64,000 nucleotides of DNA, from contig AP022133.1 in assembly GCA_014169315.1 (NCBI GenBank), positions 1,054,001-1,118,000 of the forward strand. Direction: 5' to 3'. The first letter of the stretch is position 1, and the number at the start of each line of letters is the position of its first letter. The DNA is from Enterobacter cloacae. GTDB taxonomy: Bacteria > Pseudomonadota > Gammaproteobacteria > Enterobacterales > Enterobacteriaceae. The translations under genes and the position numbers were made by a program. Under the pieces are notes generated by a model. It searched no databases. It had not been told where the DNA came from and was given only the letters and a program-made list of their open reading frames with translations. Of the stretch, positions 56,893 to 64,000 are shown one piece after another.

Positions 56893-58095
56893 GTGACGGC
56901 GTTAACAACGGGAAGTGAAGCCTGGTGGCAGTCGAAAAACGGCCCCGAATGGGTGCGAGAGCAGGAGAGTTATCGCGTGACGTTCTGGTGGCGCGACCCG
57001 GCCGGCACGCAAAAATCATCGGCGGTGAAGCGCGTCTGGCTCTATATCACTGGCGTGACCGATCACCATCAAAATGCCTGTCCGCAATCCCTTGAACGCA
57101 TTCCCGATACTGACGTCTGGCAGTGGCAGGGTGAGTTCAGCCCGCGGTGGCGCGGCAGCTACTGTTTTATCCCTTCCGGGAATGAACATGATTTTGCCGA
57201 TGCGGTCTTTCACGGTGAGCAGCCCGACCGCATGGCGCTACGCGAAGGCTGGGGCAGGCTGCTGTCACACGCGGTTTCCGACCCACTGAATCCCCAAAGC
57301 TGGCGCGGCGGGCGCGGCCATGCGGTGTCGGCGCTGGAAATGCCTGAGGCACCGGTACAGCCTGGCTGGAACCGTCCTGATGCGCCGTACAGCCCGCCGG
57401 CTTGTATTGAATGGAACAGCGATCGGCTGGGTAATCGTCGCTGCGTCTGGATTTTTACCACCGGCGATGCAAACCCGGATCGCCCGCTGGCGGTGCTGCT
57501 CGACGGGCAGTTCTGGGCCGAAAGTATGCCCGTGTGGCCCGCGCTGACGGCGCTCACTGACGAAGGCAAACTGCCGCCTGCGGTTTATGTCTTAATCGAC
57601 GCGATCGATATTGCGCACCGCAGCCGCGAGCTGACCTGTAACCCCGATTTCTGGCTGGCGGTGCAGGAAGAGCTTCTCCCACTTGTGAAAACGACCACGC
57701 CATTCAGCGACCGATCTGACCGGACGGTGGCTGCGGGCCAAAGCTTTGGCGGACTCTCTGCGCTCTATGCTGGCCTCAACTGGCCGCAGCGCTTTGGCTG
57801 TGTGCTCAGCCAGTCTGGTTCGTACTGGTGGCCGCAGCGTGGCGCGCCGCAGGAGGGGGTGTTGATTGAACAACTTAAAGCGGGTGAAAAAACTGCACAC
57901 GGGCTGCGCATTGTCCTTGAGGCCGGGCGCAACGAGCCGCTTATCTTCCGCGCAAATCAGGCGATTTACGCCGAACTACAACACACTCAGCAACCGGTTA
58001 TCTGGCGTCAGGTTGACGGCGGACACGATGCACTTTGCTGGCGCGGTGGGCTGACGCAGGGGCTGATGACGCTCTGGCAGCCGCTTACTCAATAA
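56893..58095 (+). CDS. fes: Fes, enterobactin esterase
   Basis: 400-residue cytoplasmic hydrolase that opens the trilactone of ferric enterobactin so iron can be reduced. N-terminal domain (to about 150) has SEAWWQSKNGPEWVREQESYRVTFWWRDP; the C-terminal alpha/beta hydrolase has nucleophile Ser in AAGQSFGGLSALY, and His in DGGHDALCWRGGL. GTG start after GAGGTTATAAG. Begins the fes-ybdZ-entF operon. Confidence 0.94.
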   Translation: MTALTTGSEAWWQSKNGPEWVREQESYRVTFWWRDPAGTQKSSAVKRVWLYITGVTDHHQNACPQSLERIPDTDVWQWQGEFSPRWRGSYCFIPSGNEHDFADAVFHGEQPDRMALREGWGRLLSHAVSDPLNPQSWRGGRGHAVSALEMPEAPVQPGWNRPDAPYSPPACIEWNSDRLGNRRCVWIFTTGDANPDRPLAVLLDGQFWAESMPVWPALTALTDEGKLPPAVYVLIDAIDIAHRSRELTCNPDFWLAVQEELLPLVKTTTPFSDRSDRTVAAGQSFGGLSALYAGLNWPQRFGCVLSQSGSYWWPQRGAPQEGVLIEQLKAGEKTAHGLRIVLEAGRNEPLIFRANQAIYAELQHTQQPVIWRQVDGGHDALCWRGGLTQGLMTLWQPLTQ

Positions 58096-58105
58096 CGGAG
58101 TCTGT

Positions 58106-58318
58106 ATGGAATTCAGTAATCCTTTCGATGATCCGCAAGGACAGTTTGCCATTTTGTGTAACGACCAGGCGCAGTACAGCCTGTGGCCGCAGCAGTGCGC
58201 GTTACCTGCGGGCTGGCGTGTGGTCTGTGAACCGCAATCCCAGGACGCGTGCCAGCAGTGGCTGACAGAACACTGGCAAACGCTTGAACCGTCTCATTTT
58301 GCGGGGGAGAACGCATGA
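58106..58318 (+). CDS. ybdZ: YbdZ, MbtH-like protein
   Basis: 70 residues with the MbtH signature: NPFDDPQGQFAILCNDQAQYSLWPQQCALPAGWRVV and WLTEHWQTLEPSHF. It binds and activates the adenylation domain of EntF. Overlaps entF by 4 bases. Confidence 0.95.
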   Translation: MEFSNPFDDPQGQFAILCNDQAQYSLWPQQCALPAGWRVVCEPQSQDACQQWLTEHWQTLEPSHFAGENA

Positions 58319-61300
58319 GCCAACATCTTCCTCTTGTTGCCGCCCAGCCGGGGATCTGGATGGCGGAGCAACTTTCCACGTTGCCAAACGCCTGGAGTGT
58401 AGCGCACTACACTGAGCTGAAAGGCGACATAGACGCACCGTTGCTGGCAAAAGCCATTGCGGCGGGCCTGATGCAGGCTGATACGCTGCGCATGCGCTTC
58501 ATGGAAGATAACGGTGAAGTGTGGCAGTGGGTCGATGAATCTATGACGCTGCCGGAGCCGTCTGTTGTGAAGGCGGGCTCCCACACCGCCGCCGTGGCGC
58601 TGATGGAAGCCGATCTCCGGCAAAACCTGCGCGTGGACAGCGGTCAGCCGCTGGCGTTTCACCAGTTGATTCAGGTGGGTGAACGCCACTGGTACTGGTA
58701 TCAGCGTTATCACCACTTAGTGGTCGATGGCTTCAGTTTCCCGGCCATTACCCGTCAGATAGCCGCCATCTACACCGCATGGGAAAATGGCGAAACCCTG
58801 CCATCTTCTCCGTTTACCCCGTTTGCTGAGGTGGTGGAAGAGTACCAGCGCTACCGCAACAGCGAGGCGTATCCGCGTGACGGTGCCTTCTGGGCAGAGC
58901 AGCGTAAGCAGCTGCCTGCTCCGGTATCGCTCTCATCCGCACCGCTGCCGGGGCGTGCGGCAACGACTGATATTCTGCGCCTGAAAATTGCCGCCGACAG
59001 TCGCGCCTTTAGCCAGCTTACCCAGGCCGCCGGGCAGGTGCAGCGCACCGATCTGGCTCTCGCGCTGGTGGCGCTGTGGCTGGGTCGTCTGACCGGACGG
59101 CTGGACTACGCCGCCGGGTTTATCTTTATGCGTCGCATGGGGTCAGCCGCGCTGACGGCTACCGGTCCGGTGCTTAACGTACTGCCGCTGGCGGTCAACA
59201 TCTCCCCGCAGGAAAGTCTGCCGGAGCTGGCGCTGCGCCTGGCAAACCAGCTCAAAAAAATGCGCCGTCATCAGCGCTACGATGCCGAACAGATCGTCCG
59301 CGACAGCGGGCGCGCGGCCGGAGATGAAGCGCTGTTTGGCCCGGTGCTGAACGTTAAAGTGTTCGATTATCAGCTGGATATTGACGGCGTGGAGGCCACC
59401 ACCCATACGCTGGCGACCGGCCCGGTAAACGATCTTGAACTGGCGCTGTTCCCGGACGAACAGGGCGGCCTGAGCATTGAGATCCTCGCCAGTCGGCAGC
59501 GTTACGATACCACCACGCTGACCCGTCACGCGGCGCGTCTGAATGCGATGCTGGCACAGTTTGCCGCCAACCCGGATCTGCGTTGTGGCGAGGTTGAAAC
59601 GGTATCCGGAGATGAATACCAGCAGCTTGCGCGTATCAACGATACGGGCAAAGCATTGCCTGTCACCACGCTGGCCGGGCTGGTGGCGGAACAGGCGCAT
59701 AAAACGCCGGATGCCCCGGCGCTGGCCGATGCGCACATCGAACTGAACTATCGCCAGATGCGCGAGCAGGTGGTGGCGCTGGCAACCTTGCTGCGTGAAC
59801 GCGGCGTGAAGCCGGGTGACAGCGTGGCGGTAGCACTGCCGCGCTCGGTATTTCTGACGCTGGCCCTGCACGGTATCGTGGAGGCGGGGGCCGCGTGGCT
59901 GCCGCTGGACACCGGCTACCCGGACGATCGTCTGCGCATGATGCTGGAAGATGCAAAACCGTCGCTGCTCATCACTACTGATGAACAACGCTCGCGCTTT
60001 CACGATCAGCCCGTAGAGATATTGAGTTACAACACACTCTTGCCTGCGACGGACGGTAAGCCGCTGAACCTGGCAAAACCAGAGCAGACGGCCTATATCA
60101 TCTTCACGTCTGGCTCGACCGGTCGCCCGAAAGGGGTGATGGTAGGACATACCGCCATCGTTAACCGCCTGAAGTGGATGCAGGATCACTACCCGCTGGA
60201 TACGCACGACGTGGTGGCGCAGAAAACGCCGTGCAGTTTTGACGTGTCGGTGTGGGAGTTCTGGTGGCCGTTTATCGCCGGGGCGAAACTGGTGATGGCC
60301 GGGCCGGATGCTCACCGCGATCCGCAGGCGATGCAGAGCTTCTTCGCGCAATACGGTGTCACCACTACCCACTTTGTGCCGTCGATGCTGGCAGCGTTTG
60401 TTGCCTCGCTGACGCCGGAAAATGCCGACTGCTGCAAAACGCTGAAACAGGTATTCTGCAGTGGGGAAGCGCTGCCCGCCGAACTGTGCCGCGAGTGGGA
60501 GCAACTGACCCGCGCGCCGCTGCATAACCTCTACGGCCCAACGGAAGCGGCGGTGGACGTGAGCTGGTATCCGGCGTTTGGCCCGGAACTGGCGGCGACA
60601 GAGGGTAACAGCGTGCCGATTGGCTTCCCGGTGTGGAACACGGGGCTGCGCATTCTGGATGCGATGATGCGCCCGGTGCCGTTTGGGGTGGCAGGCGATC
60701 TGTATCTCACCGGGGTCCAGCTTGCGCAGGGCTATCTCGGACGTCCGGATTTAACCGCCAGCCGTTTTATTGCCGATCCTTTTGCGCCAGGTGAGCGCAT
60801 GTATCGCACCGGTGATGTGGCCCGCTGGCTGGATAACGGCGCGGTGGAGTATTTAGGGCGCAGTGACGATCAGCTGAAAATTCGCGGCCAGCGTATTGAG
60901 CTGGGTGAAATTGACCGGGCGATGCTTTCATTACCGGACGTGGCGCAGGCCGTGGCGCATGCCTGCGTGTTTAATCAGGCTGCGGCAACGGGCGGGGATG
61001 CGCGTCAGCTGGTGGGGTATGTGGTGTCTGAATCGGGATTACCTCTGGACAGGGCCGCGCTGCTTGAGTCGCTCAAAGCGCAACTGCCGCCGCACATGGT
61101 GCCGGTCGTGCTGCTGCAAATCAGTGCGTTGCCTTTAAGTGCGAACGGTAAGCTCGACCGAAAAGCATTGCCGCTGCCAGAGCTGACCAGCAAAACCTCC
61201 GGTCGTGCGCCACAGACGGAAACCGAAATGGCGGTGGCTCAGGCGTTTGTCGGGCTACTGGGCTGTGAGGTGAACGATATCGAAGCCGATTTCTTTGCCC

Positions 61301-62175
61301 TCGGCGGCCACTCGCTGCTGGCGATGCGTCTGGCCGCTCAGCTCAGCCGCGCATTCACCCGTAAGGTGACACCGGGGCAGATTATGGTGGCATCAACGGT
61401 CAGCAAACTCAGCACATTGCTGGACTCGCCGATAAGCGACGAGCAGGTGCAGCGTCTGGGTTATGAAACCATTCTGCCGCTGCGTGAAAGCCATGGCCCG
61501 ACGCTGTTTTGCTTCCATCCGGCGTCCGGTTTTGCCTGGCAGTTTAGCGTGCTGGCGCGCTATCTCAGCCCGCGCTGGTCAATCACCGGCATCCAGTCTC
61601 CGCGACCAGAAGGGCCAATGCAGCAGTGCGCCGATCTGGATGGCGTGATTGGGCATCATCTGGCGACACTGCGCAGGGAGCAGCCGCGCGGGCCATATTA
61701 TTTGTTGGGTTATTCTCTTGGCGGCACGCTGGCGCAGGGGGTTGCCGCGCGTCTGCGTGAGCAAGGTGAAACGGTCGCATTCCTCGGCCTGCTGGATACC
61801 TGGCCACCGGAAACGCAAAACTGGGCGGAGAAAGAGGCCAATGGTCTTGACCCGGCAGTGCTGGCGGAAATCGAACGTGAGCGCCAGGCGTTTATCGCCG
61901 CGCAGCAGGGGCAGGGTTCCGGCGAGTTGTTTAACGCCATCGAAGGCAACTACGCCGATGCGGTACGCTTGCTCACCACGGCACACAGTTCACGCTTTGA
62001 CGGCAAAGCGACGCTGTTTGTTGCCGGGCGCACGCAAACGATGGATCCACAGGTCGCCTGGGCACCGTGGGTGGGTGGGCTTGAGGTTTACAGCCAGGAT
62101 TGCGCCCACGTGGATATCATTTCGCCGCAGGCGTTTGAGAAGATTGGGCCGGTATTGAAGGACATATTGGGATAG
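58315..62175 (+). CDS. entF: EntF, enterobactin synthase serine module (NRPS)
   Basis: 1286-residue nonribosomal peptide synthetase. Condensation domain (1-430) with YHHLVVDGFSFP; adenylation domain for L-Ser (about 450-960) with FTSGSTGRPKGVMV, LYGPTEAAVD and YRTGDVARW; carrier domain with GGHSLLAM (Ser about 1000); thioesterase with GYSLGGTLA (Ser about 1134) that cyclises three DHB-Ser units. Length is close to the 1293 of E. coli, and no gaps are seen. Confidence 0.96.
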   Translation: MSQHLPLVAAQPGIWMAEQLSTLPNAWSVAHYTELKGDIDAPLLAKAIAAGLMQADTLRMRFMEDNGEVWQWVDESMTLPEPSVVKAGSHTAAVALMEADLRQNLRVDSGQPLAFHQLIQVGERHWYWYQRYHHLVVDGFSFPAITRQIAAIYTAWENGETLPSSPFTPFAEVVEEYQRYRNSEAYPRDGAFWAEQRKQLPAPVSLSSAPLPGRAATTDILRLKIAADSRAFSQLTQAAGQVQRTDLALALVALWLGRLTGRLDYAAGFIFMRRMGSAALTATGPVLNVLPLAVNISPQESLPELALRLANQLKKMRRHQRYDAEQIVRDSGRAAGDEALFGPVLNVKVFDYQLDIDGVEATTHTLATGPVNDLELALFPDEQGGLSIEILASRQRYDTTTLTRHAARLNAMLAQFAANPDLRCGEVETVSGDEYQQLARINDTGKALPVTTLAGLVAEQAHKTPDAPALADAHIELNYRQMREQVVALATLLRERGVKPGDSVAVALPRSVFLTLALHGIVEAGAAWLPLDTGYPDDRLRMMLEDAKPSLLITTDEQRSRFHDQPVEILSYNTLLPATDGKPLNLAKPEQTAYIIFTSGSTGRPKGVMVGHTAIVNRLKWMQDHYPLDTHDVVAQKTPCSFDVSVWEFWWPFIAGAKLVMAGPDAHRDPQAMQSFFAQYGVTTTHFVPSMLAAFVASLTPENADCCKTLKQVFCSGEALPAELCREWEQLTRAPLHNLYGPTEAAVDVSWYPAFGPELAATEGNSVPIGFPVWNTGLRILDAMMRPVPFGVAGDLYLTGVQLAQGYLGRPDLTASRFIADPFAPGERMYRTGDVARWLDNGAVEYLGRSDDQLKIRGQRIELGEIDRAMLSLPDVAQAVAHACVFNQAAATGGDARQLVGYVVSESGLPLDRAALLESLKAQLPPHMVPVVLLQISALPLSANGKLDRKALPLPELTSKTSGRAPQTETEMAVAQAFVGLLGCEVNDIEADFFALGGHSLLAMRLAAQLSRAFTRKVTPGQIMVASTVSKLSTLLDSPISDEQVQRLGYETILPLRESHGPTLFCFHPASGFAWQFSVLARYLSPRWSITGIQSPRPEGPMQQCADLDGVIGHHLATLRREQPRGPYYLLGYSLGGTLAQGVAARLREQGETVAFLGLLDTWPPETQNWAEKEANGLDPAVLAEIERERQAFIAAQQGQGSGELFNAIEGNYADAVRLLTTAHSSRFDGKATLFVAGRTQTMDPQVAWAPWVGGLEVYSQDCAHVDIISPQAFEKIGPVLKDILG

Positions 62176-62184
62176 TGTAAATCC

Positions 62185-62264
62185 TCCCCTCACTCTAACC
62201 CTCCCCCGATAGGGGCGAGGGGATAGTTTGCTCCCTCTTCCTGTGGGAGAGGGTTGGGGTGAGG
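62185..62264. repeat. Long imperfect palindrome between entF and fepC
   Basis: CCCTCACTCTAACCCTC at the left pairs with GAGGGTTGGGGTGAGGG at the right; two inner hairpins (CCCTCCCC.../GGCGAGGGG and CCCTCTTCC/GGGAGAGGG) lie between. It ends both convergent operons and belongs to the CCCTCACCC/CCCTCTCC intergenic repeat type seen near 1541, 8322 and 54360. Confidence 0.7.
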
Positions 62265-62267
62265 GCA

Positions 62268-63068
62268 TCAGACCGCACGTTTCCCTAGCGGAACCACCAG
62301 CGGCGTACCCGCCACCGGATCGTCAATAATCATGCAGCGCATGCCGTAGATCCGCTCGATCAGCTCCGGCGTCACAATCTCTTTTGGCGCGCCCTGCGCC
62401 ACAATCTCGCCGTCGCGCAATGCAATCAAATGCGTGGCATAACGGCACGCCTGGTTCAAATCATGCAGTACTGCCGCCAGCGTGTAGCCCTGCGTACGGT
62501 TCAGGTCGCTCAGCAGTTCCAGCAGGTCAATCTGATGGCTGATATCCAGCCACGTGGTGGGCTCGTCCAGCAGCATAATGGCGGTTTCCTGCGCCAGCAC
62601 CATTGCGATCCACGCCCGCTGACGCTGGCCCCCGGAAAGGGTATCCACGCTTTGTAATGCGAGGTCGGTGATGCCTGTCGCCTGCATCGCCCGGTTCACC
62701 GCGTCATCGTCCTCTTTGCGCCAGCGGGTAAACAATGGCTGGTGCGGGTAGCGCCCGCGGGAGACCAGCTCCTGCACGGTGATGTCTCCCGGCGTGGTGG
62801 CGTTTTGTGCCAGCAGCCCGATACGCCGCGCCACCTCTTTGCTGGCAAAGCGCTGGATCTGCTCGCCGTCGAGAAACACGCTGCCGTCAACCGGTGTCAT
62901 CAGGCGGCTGAGGGTGCGCAACAGTGTCGATTTGCCGCAGCCGTTCGGGCCGATGATCGCCGTGAAATGGCCGTCAGGAATGGCGACGCTCAGGTTGCGG
63001 GCAATGATTTTTTTGCCATAGCCGAGGGTTAAGTTTTCGCCGCGCAAGCGGGTTACTGAGTCGGTCAT
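62268..63068 (-). CDS. fepC: FepC, ferric enterobactin ABC ATPase
   Basis: 266 residues. Walker A IIGPNGCGKSTLLRTL, signature LSGGQRQRAWIAMVLAQ, Walker B IMLLDEPTTWLD, and switch VLHDLNQA. Start at 63068 (MTDSVTRLRGENLTLG) overlaps the fepG stop by 4 bases. E. coli has fepE between entF and fepC; here it is absent. Confidence 0.95.
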   Translation of the reverse strand: MTDSVTRLRGENLTLGYGKKIIARNLSVAIPDGHFTAIIGPNGCGKSTLLRTLSRLMTPVDGSVFLDGEQIQRFASKEVARRIGLLAQNATTPGDITVQELVSRGRYPHQPLFTRWRKEDDDAVNRAMQATGITDLALQSVDTLSGGQRQRAWIAMVLAQETAIMLLDEPTTWLDISHQIDLLELLSDLNRTQGYTLAAVLHDLNQACRYATHLIALRDGEIVAQGAPKEIVTPELIERIYGMRCMIIDDPVAGTPLVVPLGKRAV

Positions 63069-64000
63069 TTCTTGCGTGACTCCTGAACTAACAAAACGAT
63101 GAGGTAAATACCACCGAGGCTGACGGTCACCACGCCTACCGGTAGCTGATACGGCATAAACAGCTGTTGGGCGCAGAGGTCGGCAGCCAGCAATAACAGG
63201 GCACCGCACAATGCTGCCTGGGTTAACCCCCAGCGCGCCGTCCCGCTGAGGCGTCGCGCAATATGGGGAGCCACGAGGGCGATAAATGAGATCGGTCCGG
63301 CGATGGCGGTGGCGGCAGCGGTCAGTAAAACGGCCACCAGCATCAGCATCAGGCGCGAACGCTCAACGCCCACGCCGAGCGCGCAGGCGCTGTCGTCGCC
63401 CATCTCCAGCAGGCGCATGCGTCGCACCAGCAGGATCGCGCCAATAAACATCAGCAGGATCAGCGGCGCGGCGGGCCAGGTCTTGCTCCACGTCAGGCCG
63501 TTCAGCGAACCGGCGTACCACAGCCCGGCGGAGAGCGCGGTTTCCAGCGAAGCCTGCAGTAGCAGCCAGGTGTTGAAGGCCATCAGCATGGCGCGCACGC
63601 CGATACCGATAATGATCAGGCGGAAGGTGTCGATACCATTTCGCCACGCGAGCGCCCAGATGAGCAGGGAGGTCAAAATGCCGCCAGCCATCGCCGTAAC
63701 GGTAATGGCCGTCAGGTGCTGACCAAACAGCACCATCGCCACCAGCACACCGCTCCATGCGCCGGTATTGAGGCCCATCACGTCCGGGCTGCCCAACGGG
63801 TTACGCATCAGCGACTGGAATATCGCACCACTGACGCCAAGCGCCGCGCCCACCAGAATGGCCATCGCCACGCGCGGCAGCCGCCATTCGGTGACCACCA
63901 TCGTGATATTGCGTGGCGCACTGCCGAGCAGCGCGTGAAAGACCTGGGTAAAATCGAGCATCACCGCGCCGCTGCGCAGGCTCCAGACCGCCAGCAGTAC
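63065..64000 (-). CDS. fepG: FepG, ferric enterobactin permease subunit (5' end beyond window)
   Basis: Inner-membrane permease of the FecCD family. In this window residues equivalent to about 19-330 of E. coli FepG are present, including WRLPRVAMAILVGAALGVSGAIFQSLMRNPLGSPDVMG and PISFIALVAPHIARRLSG. The frame remains open to the last base (VLLAVWSLRSGAV before the first internal Met), so the true start lies past 64000. Confidence 0.94.
   Translation of the reverse strand, partial: VLLAVWSLRSGAVMLDFTQVFHALLGSAPRNITMVVTEWRLPRVAMAILVGAALGVSGAIFQSLMRNPLGSPDVMGLNTGAWSGVLVAMVLFGQHLTAITVTAMAGGILTSLLIWALAWRNGIDTFRLIIIGIGVRAMLMAFNTWLLLQASLETALSAGLWYAGSLNGLTWSKTWPAAPLILLMFIGAILLVRRMRLLEMGDDSACALGVGVERSRLMLMLVAVLLTAAATAIAGPISFIALVAPHIARRLSGTARWGLTQAALCGALLLLAADLCAQQLFMPYQLPVGVVTVSLGGIYLIVLLVQESRKK

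Noticed and set aside
59143..60525. 460-codon minus-strand frame inside entF
   Set aside because: Antisense shadow of the condensation/adenylation coding region without ribosome binding site or known motif.
62176..62267. Remnant of fepE between entF and fepC
   Set aside because: The gap is only 92 bases and entirely occupied by a palindrome; no FepE-like coding sequence remains.

Overview
The window is chromosomal DNA from a member of the Enterobacteriaceae, most likely Enterobacter (cloacae complex or a close relative). The evidence is gene content and near-identity of many products to E. coli and Salmonella proteins: fetAB-cnoX-ybbO-tesA-ybbAP, selU, purEK, lpxH-ppiB-cysS, ybcJ-folD, pheP, nfsB-ybdF and entD-fepA-fes-ybdZ-entF-fepCG. 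To these are added traits typical of Enterobacter/Klebsiella: ramR/romA-ramA, the budABC butanediol operon, an sfu/fbp-type ferric iron ABC transporter, and a Salmonella-type fim cluster ending at argU.

Layout. 1-7.0 kb: fetAB iron-stress exporter, chaperedoxin cnoX, ybbO, and the tesA/ybbAP locus, whose divergent genes overlap at their 5' ends. 7.0-15 kb: a porin, selU, the PurR-regulated purEK operon, two tiny secreted proteins, lpxH-ppiB, cysS. 14.8-20.4 kb: an accessory region inserted between cysS and ybcJ. It holds a MalI-like LacI regulator and a glucose-type PTS permease whose 5' end is split by a 109-bp IS5-type miniature element. Next to them is a three-gene cassette of holin, M15 L-Ala-D-Glu-type endopeptidase and a signal-peptide-less arylsulfotransferase-like protein. 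That cassette resembles a type 10 (holin/endopeptidase) secretion system and has a predicted CRP-dependent promoter. It is the best candidate in the window for an undescribed system.

20.6-31.4 kb: ybcJ-folD, the type 1 fimbrial genes fimAICDHF with regulators fimZ, a FimY-like protein and an EAL-domain protein, then tRNA-Arg(UCU) argU with no prophage beside it. 31.6-41.8 kb: sfuABC behind a Fur box, pheP, an MFS exporter with divergent regulator, a DUF2157-like membrane protein, a RelE/HigB-type toxin-antitoxin pair, nfsB. 41.9-44.8 kb: ybdF, ramR, romA, ramA and ybdJ, the locus controlling efflux-mediated multidrug tolerance, with a textbook RamR operator.

44.9-47.9 kb: a scar. ybdK is cut to its last third, followed by an orphan exported protein and a small gene behind a P4-CI/P1-C4-like antisense RNA leader, so this looks like the remnant of a satellite phage. 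47.9-52.2 kb: budR and budABC (acetoin and 2,3-butanediol from pyruvate). 52.3-64 kb: a cold-shock-domain protein, a GNAT acetyltransferase, and the enterobactin locus (synthesis: entD, entF, ybdZ; uptake: fepA, fepC, fepG; iron release: fes), running off the right edge inside fepG.
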